Shown in pieces: positions 1 to 6,886 of a stretch of 64,000 nt of DNA. A program made the position numbers and the translations under genes. The stretch comes from Phycicoccus avicenniae_A (GTDB taxonomy: Bacteria; Actinomycetota; Actinomycetes; Actinomycetales; Dermatophilaceae). The DNA is taken from NCBI RefSeq assembly GCF_050496545.1, contig NZ_JBNVZV010000025.1:1-64000 (forward strand). Reading direction: 5' to 3'. The notes under the pieces were generated by a model. It saw only the letters and a program-made list of their open reading frames with translations. It was not told the origin of the DNA and made no database searches. How positions within the stretch are numbered: position 1 is the stretch's first letter; each line of letters opens with the position of its first letter.

Positions 1-47
<47 letters not shown>

Positions 48-1246
48 ACGACCGTGTCGGCGAGCAACCGGCCGCGCAGCGTGAGCACCGCGCGCCGGTC
101 CCGGACCGCGGGCACCCCCTCGAGCAGCCCGTCGGCGACCAGCCCAGCCACCGCCGTGCGCCCGGCGTCGTCGAGCCGGGCGAGGTCGAGCCCCTCGCGC
201 AGCCGCACCCCGAGCAGCACCTCCTCGTCGTGGCGCTGCTCGACGGTGAGGGTCTCGCGGCCGGCGGCGGGCGACTCCCCCGCCGCGAGCCGCGCCGCGT
301 ACGCGCGGGGGTGCTTGACGTTCCACCAGCGCACCCCGCCGACGTGGCCGTGCGCCCCGGGTCCGACGCCCCACCACGCGTCCCCGCGCCAGTAGCCCTC
401 GTTGTGGCGGCACCGGCCCTCGGGCGTGCGCGACCAGTTGCTCACCTCGTACCAGTCGTAGCCGGCTTGCGCGAGAACGGAGTCCGCGAGCTCGTACTTG
501 TCGGCCTCATCGTCGCCGTCGGGCGCCGGGAGCTCGCCGCGGCGGACCTGGGTGGCCATCCGGGTGCCCTCCTCGACGACCAGCGCGTAGGCCGAGACGT
601 GGTCGGGCTCGTGGGCCAGCGCGGCCTCGAGACTGGTGCGCCAGTCCTCCAGCGACTCCCCCGGCGTGCCGTAGATGAGGTCGAGGCTCGTCGCGAGCCC
701 CGCCGCCCGCGCCGCCGCCACCGCCGTCCCGACCCGCGCGGGGTCGTGCGTGCGGTCGAGCGTCGCGAGGACGTGCGGAACGGCGCTCTGCATCCCGAGG
801 CTGACGCGCGTGAACCCGCCGCGCGCGAGCACCTCGAGGCCCTCGGGTGTCACCGAGTCGGGGTTGGCCTCGGTGCTCACCTCGGCGTCGTCGGCCAGGC
901 CGAACCGCTCGCGCACCCCGTCGAGCAGCCGGACGAGGTCGGCCGGCGGCAGCAGCGTCGGGGTGCCCCCGCCGACGAAGACGGTGTTGACGACCGGGGC
1001 GGCGTCCCCGAGGACCCGTGCGGCGAGGTCGAGCTCGGCCAGCGCCGTCCCCGCGTAGTCGGTGGTCGAGGCGCCGGGGCCGAGCTCGGGCAGCGTGTAG
1101 GTGTTGAAGTCGCAGTAGCCGCAGCGGACCGCGCAGAAGGGGACGTGGAGGTAGACGCCGAAGCGGCCCTCCCCCAGCCGGGCGAGGGCGTCGGCGGGGA
1201 GCTCGCCGGAGGGCGGCGCGGGCTCGCCGTCGGGCAGTCGGGGCAC
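48..1246 (-). CDS. hemW: radical SAM heme chaperone HemW (3' end missing)
   Basis: This is a HemW/HemN-like radical SAM protein. The family inserts heme into respiratory enzymes; older annotations call it oxygen-independent coproporphyrinogen III oxidase. The frame reads from a GTG start into a TIM barrel carrying the 4Fe-4S motif CAVRCGYC (Cys38, Cys42, Cys45), then VFVGGGTPTLL and STEANPDS, as in the family. About 400 codons are present, and the C-terminal helix region ends in LLADTVV just before the poly-C run, so only the last residues and the stop are lost. True HemN has CxxxCxxCxC, whereas here the residues after Cys45 are Asp-Phe, which favours HemW. In many actinomycetes hemW lies near lepA, as here. 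Identity is secure; the exact start is less so. Confidence 0.9.
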
Positions 1247-1312
1247 CCCACCAGTCTCGCAAGGTCCACCCGCCGGGCGCGCCCCCGCCCCCGGGCGTCC
1301 ACCACCGCTGCC

Positions 1313-1318
1313 TAGGAT
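1313..1318 (+). promoter_or_regulatory. -10 box TAGGAT, leaderless spacing
   Basis: TAGGAT matches the actinobacterial TANNNT -10 consensus. It ends 6 nt before the GTG of the phosphatase gene, so transcription would begin at or next to the start codon. Confidence 0.5.
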
Positions 1319-1324
1319 GAGGCG

Positions 1325-2107
1325 GTGACAGACCGCTGGATCCACCTCGACGGACTCGTCAACATGCGCGACGTCGGCGGGCTGCCGACCGCCGACGGCG
1401 GCCGCACCGTGCCGGGGCGCCTGATCCGCTCCGACAACCTCCAGGACCTCACCGAGGCCGACGTCGACCGGCTCGTCCGCGAGCTCGGGGTCACCGACGT
1501 CGTCGACCTGCGCACCGAGACCGAGCTGCACCTCGAGGGCCCCGGGCCGCTGCGCCGCGTCGAGTCGCTGACCCACCACCACCACTCCCTGATGCGCGAG
1601 CGGGCTGCGGAGTCCAAGGAGGAGGTGGCCCGCAGGGCGCTGGTCCTGGCGCAGGACGACCAGCCGGTCCGCGACGGCGCCTTCTGGGGCGAGCACTACC
1701 TGTCCTACCTCGCCGGCCGCCCCGACTCGGTGGCGGCCGCCCTCCGCGTCGTCGCCGACGCCGGCGGAGCCACCGTCGTGCACTGTGCCGCGGGCAAGGA
1801 CCGCACCGGCACGGTCGTCGCGATGGCCCTCGACGTCGCGGGCGTCCCGCGCGACGAGATCGTCGCCGACTACGTGCTCACCGGCGAGCGCATCGAGGCG
1901 ATCATCGAGCGGCTGGCCAGCCGCGACTCGTACGGGCCGGCCCTCCAGCGGCAGGTCGTCGCCGACCAGGTGCCGCGCCCCGAGTCCATCGCCACCATCC
2001 TCGACGCCGTCGCGGACGGGTGGGGCGACGCCGCCGGCTGGCTGCGCGACCAGGGCTGGAGCGAGGACGACGTCCAGCGCCTGAGGGCCCGGCTCACTCA
2101 GCCGTGA
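1325..2107 (+). CDS. tyrosine-protein phosphatase family protein
   Basis: This 260-residue protein carries the phosphatase P-loop HCAAGKDRTG with catalytic Cys154, matching the CX5R signature of the Y_phosphatase3 / PtpB-like family. The N-terminal stretch LVNMRDVGG followed by a LIRSDNL segment is typical of these enzymes, and VVDLRTETE lies where the family has its conserved VIDLR. Members act on phosphotyrosine, or on phosphoinositides in PtpB; the substrate here cannot be told from sequence. It is divergent from hemW with a 78-nt gap that holds a -10 box at leaderless spacing. No signal peptide or membrane segment is visible, so it should be cytoplasmic, or secreted by a non-classical route as PtpB is. 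Confidence 0.85.
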   Translation: MTDRWIHLDGLVNMRDVGGLPTADGGRTVPGRLIRSDNLQDLTEADVDRLVRELGVTDVVDLRTETELHLEGPGPLRRVESLTHHHHSLMRERAAESKEEVARRALVLAQDDQPVRDGAFWGEHYLSYLAGRPDSVAAALRVVADAGGATVVHCAAGKDRTGTVVAMALDVAGVPRDEIVADYVLTGERIEAIIERLASRDSYGPALQRQVVADQVPRPESIATILDAVADGWGDAAGWLRDQGWSEDDVQRLRARLTQP

Positions 2108-2122
2108 CGCGCCCGGTCGCGT

Positions 2123-2593
2123 TCAGCGAGAGGGACGTTCGCTGACGTAGATGGTGATCACGCCCTCGACCACGATGGTGCCGTCGGTCCGCAGCGCCCG
2201 CACCCGGACGGGCACGTCGCCGGCCGTGCCGACCTCCCAGTCGGCCGGTTCGGTCTCCGCCACGCAGAGCAGGTCGGTCGTCGACTTCGCGAGGTAGGAG
2301 ACCTGCATGCCCTTGGGGATCCATCGGTGCGTCGGCGGCGTCGTCGCCTCGGCCAGCAGGCCCATCGCCGCCTCGAGCCCGTTGCACACCGCGATCGCGT
2401 GCACGGTGCCGATGTGGTTCTGCACGCCCCAGCGCTTGGCCACGACGAGCTCGGCGCGGTGCGGGCCCACGTCGCGAACCCGCGGCCGCACGGTGCGGAA
2501 GTACGGGGCCTTGAGCGCGAAGAGGGCCGAGAACGCGCGGCGGCCCCCGGGCCGGGCGGCGAGGCGGCGGTACAGGTCCATGGTGTCGGTCAC
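2123..2593 (-). CDS. DUF4442 hotdog-fold thioesterase-like protein
   Basis: The 156-residue protein resembles the DUF4442 / PaaI-type hotdog thioesterase superfamily. It has the segment NHIGTVHAIAVCNGLEAAMG, where hotdog enzymes place the helix that packs against the sheet, and the later IPKGMQVSYLAK. I chose the GTG giving VTDTMDLYRRL because a TAACCT -10 box sits 7 nt upstream; an ATG 12 nt downstream is the alternative. A much longer open frame upstream runs antisense through the NUDIX gene and is not believed. It is divergent from the NUDIX gene across a palindromic operator, so the two are probably co-regulated. The substrate is unknown, and the family includes proteins without proven enzyme activity. 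Confidence 0.7.
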   Translation of the reverse strand: MTDTMDLYRRLAARPGGRRAFSALFALKAPYFRTVRPRVRDVGPHRAELVVAKRWGVQNHIGTVHAIAVCNGLEAAMGLLAEATTPPTHRWIPKGMQVSYLAKSTTDLLCVAETEPADWEVGTAGDVPVRVRALRTDGTIVVEGVITIYVSERPSR

Positions 2594-2600
2594 GGCGCCG

Positions 2601-2606
2601 AGGTTA
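2601..2606 (-). promoter_or_regulatory. -10 box TAACCT of the hotdog-protein gene
   Basis: Read on the minus strand, TAACCT lies 7 nt before the GTG start, giving leaderless spacing. It partly overlaps the palindrome that starts at 2603, so a repressor bound there would block the promoter. Confidence 0.45.
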
Positions 2607-2618
2607 CCGGCCGGTAAC
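2603..2618. promoter_or_regulatory. perfect 16-bp palindrome, likely operator
   Basis: GTTACCGGCCGGTAAC is a perfect inverted repeat between two divergent genes. It overlaps the -10 of the minus-strand gene and falls in the -35 region of the plus-strand gene. This layout is typical of TetR-family operators, several of which have an ACCGGNCGGT-like core. No regulator gene is adjacent, so the binding protein is unknown. Confidence 0.6.
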
Positions 2619-2631
2619 GGCATCCGTCGCC

Positions 2632-2637
2632 TAGCGT
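2632..2637 (+). promoter_or_regulatory. -10 box TAGCGT of the NUDIX gene
   Basis: TAGCGT ends 7 nt before a GTG that begins a good NUDIX N-terminus. This spacing is the reason for choosing that GTG over an in-frame GTG that overlaps the box. Confidence 0.45.
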
Positions 2638-2644
2638 GACGCGG

Positions 2645-3214
2645 GTGACCTCCCCGCTCCCGGGACAGCCCGGCTTCGTCCTGCCCGACCCGGCGGACCG
2701 CCCCCACCTCACCCGGCGTGCGGTGCGCGTGCTCGTCCTCGACCCCGACGACCGCCTGCTGCTCTTCCTCGACTCCGACCTGGGGCTCGACCCGGTCGCG
2801 CACTGGTGGGACACCCCGGGCGGCGGGGTCGACCCCGGCGAGTCCGACCGCGACGCCGTCGTCCGCGAGCTCGCCGAGGAGACCGGCCAGCAGGTGGACC
2901 CCGGCGCCGTCCTGGGCCCGGTCCTCGAGCGGCTCGTCGTCCACGGCTACAGCGACAAGGTGGTGCACCAGACCGAGGTGTGGTTCGCCGTCCGCGGGCC
3001 GGCCTTCGACGTCGACACGTCGGGCTACACCGAGGAGGAGCGGCTCTGCATCGCCGAGACCCGGTGGTGGAGCTCAGCCGCGCTGGCCGCCACCACCGAC
3101 GAGGTCTGGCCTGCGGACCTGCCCGACCTGCTCGCCCTCGTCGACCGGCCGCAGGACTGGCGCGACGGCGCGGTCCGGGGCGACCCGGTCGAGGAGTCCT
3201 CGCTGCCGGCGTGA
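2645..3214 (+). CDS. NUDIX hydrolase
   Basis: The 189-residue protein contains a complete Nudix box (GGVDPGES, then REL and EETG), fitting GX5EX7REUXEEXGU at about residues 60-82, where the glutamates bind the divalent metal. Family members hydrolyse nucleoside diphosphates linked to other groups. The sequence before the box (VRVLVLDPDDRLLLF) is the usual first strand. The substrate cannot be inferred. Its 3' end overlaps the last 141 nt of the convergent acyl-ligase/acyltransferase gene, which is unusually long for a convergent overlap and suggests that the other gene has an extended tail. The start is set by the leaderless -10 box. Confidence 0.85.
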   Translation: MTSPLPGQPGFVLPDPADRPHLTRRAVRVLVLDPDDRLLLFLDSDLGLDPVAHWWDTPGGGVDPGESDRDAVVRELAEETGQQVDPGAVLGPVLERLVVHGYSDKVVHQTEVWFAVRGPAFDVDTSGYTEEERLCIAETRWWSSAALAATTDEVWPADLPDLLALVDRPQDWRDGAVRGDPVEESSLPA

Positions 3215-5716
3215 GCGCACCCGCGCCACCACGGACCGCGCGACCTGCGTGACCGGACGCGTCCACAGCCACCAGTAGGCCACCCCGAGCGCGAGGGAGC
3301 CCACGAACGCCGCGACCGGATGCGGGCGCAGCAGCTCGAGCGCCTGCCAGTGCACGACGTACACGTACAGGGAGGCCGCGGCGAGCACCCGGACGACGGG
3401 CACCAGCACCCGCGGCACGCGGGAGACGGGCACCCACAGGACGAGCAGGACGACGACGATCGTCAGCCCGTCGCGGACGTGGTTGCCGGAGAAGGTCCCG
3501 ACGACGCCGAGGACCACGCCGGTGACCAGCAGGCGCTGCCTCGTCGAGGCGGCCCGGGCGACGGCCCAGCCGAGCAGGAAGAGGTGGAGGACGACGAGCG
3601 CCGAGCCCTGCATCCTCGGCACCGGCAGCGGCAGCCACGGCACGCGGAACAGCACGAAGGCGACGAGGGTGAGCGCGAGGGGCAGGCCGAGGGGGAAGCG
3701 ACGGTCCAGGCGGCCCACCACCGCGCTGCGCGTCAGGGCCGCGACGACGACCAGCGCGAGCACGACCGCCTCGACGAACCAGAAGCGCCACGGGGCCCCG
3801 AGGCGGGGCTCTCCGAGAAGCCAGTTGGCGAGGAAGAGGTTGCGCACCTCGTACCGGCCGAGGAGGAGGTGAGCACCCCAGATGACGACGAGCGACGGCA
3901 TCACGACGTGCACCGCCGCCGCGACGACGCGACGCGCACGCACCCGCGGCTCGTCCGCGGACAGCTGGAACCGCGCGAGCTGGTAGCCCGCGAGCACGAG
4001 CAGCGCGTTGGCGGTGCCCTGCAGGGTGAAGACGTGTGCGTGCGTCCCGACGATCAGGACGATGCTCAGCGCCCGGAGCCAGATGCTCGTCTCGATGCTC
4101 GGGAGGGAGCGCCACCGCCGGCGGTCCGCCGGCGGTGGCGCGTGGACGGTGGGACGCATCGACTCCAGGTCCGCCACCGTGGCGGTGTGCCAACCCGCGG
4201 GGAGCCGCCCGAGCAGCTCCTCGAGGCGGATGGAGGCCTCCACGTAGGACAGCGAGTCTCCCCCGAGCCCGACGAACGTCGCGTCGTCCGGCACCGGGCC
4301 GCCCAGGAGCTCCTCGTACAGGGCCCCCACGCCGCCGACCCCGGCGGCGACGCCCTCGCCGGCCCGGGCGAGGAGAGCGGCATCGTCGGGTTTCCCGTTG
4401 GGCAACAAAGGAACCGCGTCCACCGGGACGACGCGGACGGCGTCGCGCGGTGCGCCGCACCCGACGCGGGCCGCCCGCGCCACCGCCTCCGTGGACGCGC
4501 CGGGCGCGGCGCCGGGAGCGCCCACGACGACGAGCCCGTCCCGTCCGGCGCACCGGACGTCGTGGCCGGCCGCGCGCATCCGGCACTCCAGGGCGTCGAG
4601 GTCGATGCGGTGGCCGAGGACCTTGACGAAGCGCGAGCAGCGACCGGTGATGCGGAGCAGCCCCTCGGGCGTCAGCTCGCCGAGGTCGCCGGTGCGCAGC
4701 TCGGTCACCTCGCGGCCGAGGCCGAGGTCGTCCGGGCCGTGCGCGTAGCCGAGCATGACGTTGGGGCCGCGGAAGACGATCTCCCCGGACTCGATGGCGA
4801 TGCTCGCACCCGGGACCGGCGCGCCGACGCAGTCGGGGTGCTCGCCCGCGAGGTCGGCCGGCAGGACCGTCATCCGGGCGGTCGCCTCGCTCTGGCCGTA
4901 CATGACGACGAGGTCGAAGCCACGGCGTCGACCGAGCTCGGCGAGACGCCGGACGCGCTCGGGGTCCATCCGTCCGCCGGCCTGGGTCAGGCACCGCAGC
5001 CGGGGGAGGTCCCGCTCCGCGAAGCCGCTGCGCTCGAGCAGCTCGAAGGTGTGCGGGACACCGGGGATGGTCGTCACGCCGGCCGTGGCGGCATCGCGCC
5101 AGAAGCCGTCGTCGACCACCGAGCGGTCACTGAGCATGACGGCCGCCCCGGAGGTCAGGTGCGTGGTGAGGACCGAGAGGCCGTAGCAGTAGGTGATGGG
5201 CAACGTCAGTGCGGCACAGTCGTCCTCGCGCACCCCGAGGGCTTCGACGATCTGTTCCGCGTTGGCCCGGAGGTTCGCGGCGGACAGCCTGACCAGCTTG
5301 GGTGCACCGGTGGACCCGCTCGTGCTCAGCAGCAGGGCCAGGTCGGGATGCAGGGCGTGGGCCGGCGCGGCGCGGCGTTCGTCCACCCGACCGTCGGCGC
5401 CGACGACGACGTCGGGGTCGTAGACCGCCCGCAGGTCGCGGGCCGCCGCGCCCGGCGCGCCGAGGAGCACCACGTGGCCCGCCGCCTGCGCCGCGAGGAG
5501 CGACACGATGCCGGTGACCGACGTGGTGGCCTCCACCTGGACCAGTCGGCGGGGACCGGCCAGCCGGTCCGCCAGCGTCGCGACCCGCTCCGCGAGGTCC
5601 GCGTGGGTGAGGGTGCCGTCGGGCGTGTGCAGCGCCGGCCGGTCGGCGAAGCGCGAGGGCCCCGTGACCCAGGGCAGGGTCACGCTCCCGGGTGGGGCGT
5701 CCGCGGTCGTCGTCAC
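3074..5716 (-). CDS. adenylation / carrier / membrane acyltransferase fusion, iron-regulated
   Basis: This 880-residue protein joins three parts. Residues 15-450 form an AMP-binding adenylation domain with STSGSTGAPK (131-140), YGQSEAT (273-279), TGD (342-344) and the PNGK lysine (Lys442), so all core motifs are kept. Residues 465-520 form a carrier domain with GGDSLS, where Ser488 is the phosphopantetheine site. Residues 541 to about 830 are a multi-helix acyltransferase-3 (OafA-like) membrane domain starting LRALSIVLIVGTHAHVF, with a candidate catalytic His559. By domain logic the enzyme would activate a carboxylic acid, load it on its carrier, and pass it to an acceptor at the membrane, like a one-chain analogue of DltA-DltC plus a membrane acyltransferase. 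A DtxR/IdeR-like box lies 13 nt upstream of the GTG start, so iron repression is likely. The last 45 or so residues, antisense to the NUDIX gene, look like an unstructured tail. The acid and acceptor are unknown. Confidence 0.8.
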   Translation of the reverse strand: MTTTADAPPGSVTLPWVTGPSRFADRPALHTPDGTLTHADLAERVATLADRLAGPRRLVQVEATTSVTGIVSLLAAQAAGHVVLLGAPGAAARDLRAVYDPDVVVGADGRVDERRAAPAHALHPDLALLLSTSGSTGAPKLVRLSAANLRANAEQIVEALGVREDDCAALTLPITYCYGLSVLTTHLTSGAAVMLSDRSVVDDGFWRDAATAGVTTIPGVPHTFELLERSGFAERDLPRLRCLTQAGGRMDPERVRRLAELGRRRGFDLVVMYGQSEATARMTVLPADLAGEHPDCVGAPVPGASIAIESGEIVFRGPNVMLGYAHGPDDLGLGREVTELRTGDLGELTPEGLLRITGRCSRFVKVLGHRIDLDALECRMRAAGHDVRCAGRDGLVVVGAPGAAPGASTEAVARAARVGCGAPRDAVRVVPVDAVPLLPNGKPDDAALLARAGEGVAAGVGGVGALYEELLGGPVPDDATFVGLGGDSLSYVEASIRLEELLGRLPAGWHTATVADLESMRPTVHAPPPADRRRWRSLPSIETSIWLRALSIVLIVGTHAHVFTLQGTANALLVLAGYQLARFQLSADEPRVRARRVVAAAVHVVMPSLVVIWGAHLLLGRYEVRNLFLANWLLGEPRLGAPWRFWFVEAVVLALVVVAALTRSAVVGRLDRRFPLGLPLALTLVAFVLFRVPWLPLPVPRMQGSALVVLHLFLLGWAVARAASTRQRLLVTGVVLGVVGTFSGNHVRDGLTIVVVLLVLWVPVSRVPRVLVPVVRVLAAASLYVYVVHWQALELLRPHPVAAFVGSLALGVAYWWLWTRPVTQVARSVVARVRSRRQRGLLDRVAPDRAVAPVLRPVDEGEQVGQVRRPDLVGGGGQRG

Positions 5717-5729
5717 GGGCGGCAGTAAA

Positions 5730-5748
5730 TAAGGTTAGGCATGCCTAA
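5730..5748. promoter_or_regulatory. DtxR/IdeR-type iron box (ligase side)
   Basis: TAAGGTTAGGCATGCCTAA matches 14 of 19 positions of the DtxR/IdeR consensus and contains the perfect 14-bp palindrome TTAGGCATGCCTAA. It sits just upstream of the minus-strand ligase/acyltransferase start, where a bound repressor would cover the promoter. Such sites are bound by Fe(II)-loaded IdeR/DtxR, and the genes are expressed when iron is low. Confidence 0.8.
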
Positions 5749-5807
5749 TGCAAGTGCAGGGGGCGGGTGGAGGACGCCGGCCCGCGTCCGTTAGCCTCTC
5801 CCGTGGG

Positions 5808-5826
5808 TTAGGCAAGCCTTCCCTTT
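5808..5826. promoter_or_regulatory. DtxR/IdeR-type iron box (transporter side)
   Basis: TTAGGCAAGCCTTCCCTTT matches 13 of 19 consensus positions; the left half and centre are strong and the right end weaker. It lies about 30 nt before the chosen start of the ferric-binding lipoprotein. With the other box it brackets the divergent intergenic region. Confidence 0.7.
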
Positions 5827-5857
5827 GAGCACCGCCCCCGACGACCCGGAGACCCCC

Positions 5858-6886
5858 GTGACCCGACGCACCACCCTCGTCGCCACCGCGGCCGCCGCCG
5901 CGCTGGCCCTCGCCGGCTGCGGGGAGAGCAGCCTGGAGGCCGGCAGCGACCTGGACTCCTCGAAGCTGACCATCTACAGCGCGCAGCACGAGAACCTCAC
6001 CGAGGCCTGGGGCAAGGCCTTCCAGGACGAGACGGGCATCGAGGTCCAGGTCCGCTACGGCAACGACTCCTCGATGGGTGCGCAGATCGTCGAGGAGGGT
6101 GCGGGCTCCCCCGCCGACGTCTTCCTCACCGAGAACTCCCCCGCGATGACCACCGTCGAGCAGGCCGGCCTGCTCGCGCCCGTCGACGCGGCGACCATCG
6201 GGCAGGTCGGCGAGCAGTACGTGCCGTCCTCGAAGGACTGGGTGGGCATCGCGGCGCGCTCGACCGTGCTCGTCTACAACCCGAGCAAGATCTCCGAGGC
6301 CGACCTGCCGAAGAGCCTCATGGACCTCGCCGACCCGAAGTACGCCGGCCAGTGGGGTGCGGCGGCCGGGGGCGCCGACTTCCAGGCCATCGTCTCGGCG
6401 GTGCTGGCCGAGGAGGGCGAGCAGAAGACCGAGGCCTGGCTGACGGCGCTCAAGAAGGACGCGAAGGTCTACCAGAACAACATCGCGACGATGAAGGCCG
6501 TCAACGCCGGGCAGTCGTCGATGGGCGTCATCTACCACTACTACTGGTACCGCGACCAGGCGCTGCAGAAGTCGAGCAGCGGCAACACGAAGCTGCACTA
6601 CTTCAAGAACCAGGACCCGGGCGCGTTCGTCAGCCTCTCCGGCGGCGGCGTCCTGAAGTCGAGCAAGCACGCGGCCGACGCGCAGAAGTTCCTCGCGTTC
6701 GTCACCGGCGCCAAGGGCCAGGAGCTCCTGCGCACCACCGACGTGAAGGAGTACGCCGTCGGCACCGGCGCGCAGTCCGACCCGGCGCTGCCCCCGCTCG
6801 ACTCGCTCCAGGCCCCGGACATCGACCCGTTCACGCTCAACGGACCCAAGGTCATCGACCTGATGACGAAGGCCGGCCTGCTCTAG
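5858..6886 (+). CDS. ferric-iron ABC transporter substrate-binding lipoprotein
   Basis: The 342-residue precursor starts VTRR and has a lipoprotein signal peptide with lipobox LAGC (Cys21). I chose the GTG preceded by GGAG with a 6-nt gap; an in-frame TTG 33 nt upstream overlaps the iron box and would give an untypical N-terminus. The mature protein is a family-1 solute-binding protein of the FbpA/FutA type: it reads KLTIYSAQHENLT near its N-terminus and has YHYYWYR (Tyr226, Tyr228, Tyr229, Tyr231), the tyrosine cluster used to hold Fe3+. It is the first gene of a three-gene transporter operon; the permease start follows its stop directly. The iron box upstream supports the substrate call. 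Confidence 0.88.
   Translation: MTRRTTLVATAAAAALALAGCGESSLEAGSDLDSSKLTIYSAQHENLTEAWGKAFQDETGIEVQVRYGNDSSMGAQIVEEGAGSPADVFLTENSPAMTTVEQAGLLAPVDAATIGQVGEQYVPSSKDWVGIAARSTVLVYNPSKISEADLPKSLMDLADPKYAGQWGAAAGGADFQAIVSAVLAEEGEQKTEAWLTALKKDAKVYQNNIATMKAVNAGQSSMGVIYHYYWYRDQALQKSSSGNTKLHYFKNQDPGAFVSLSGGGVLKSSKHAADAQKFLAFVTGAKGQELLRTTDVKEYAVGTGAQSDPALPPLDSLQAPDIDPFTLNGPKVIDLMTKAGLL

Noticed and set aside
3320..5728. 802-codon open frame antisense to the ligase/acyltransferase gene
   Set aside because: It has no recognisable domain, is very rich in Arg, Gly, Glu and Asp as shadow frames in GC-rich DNA are, and mirrors a gene with all catalytic motifs.
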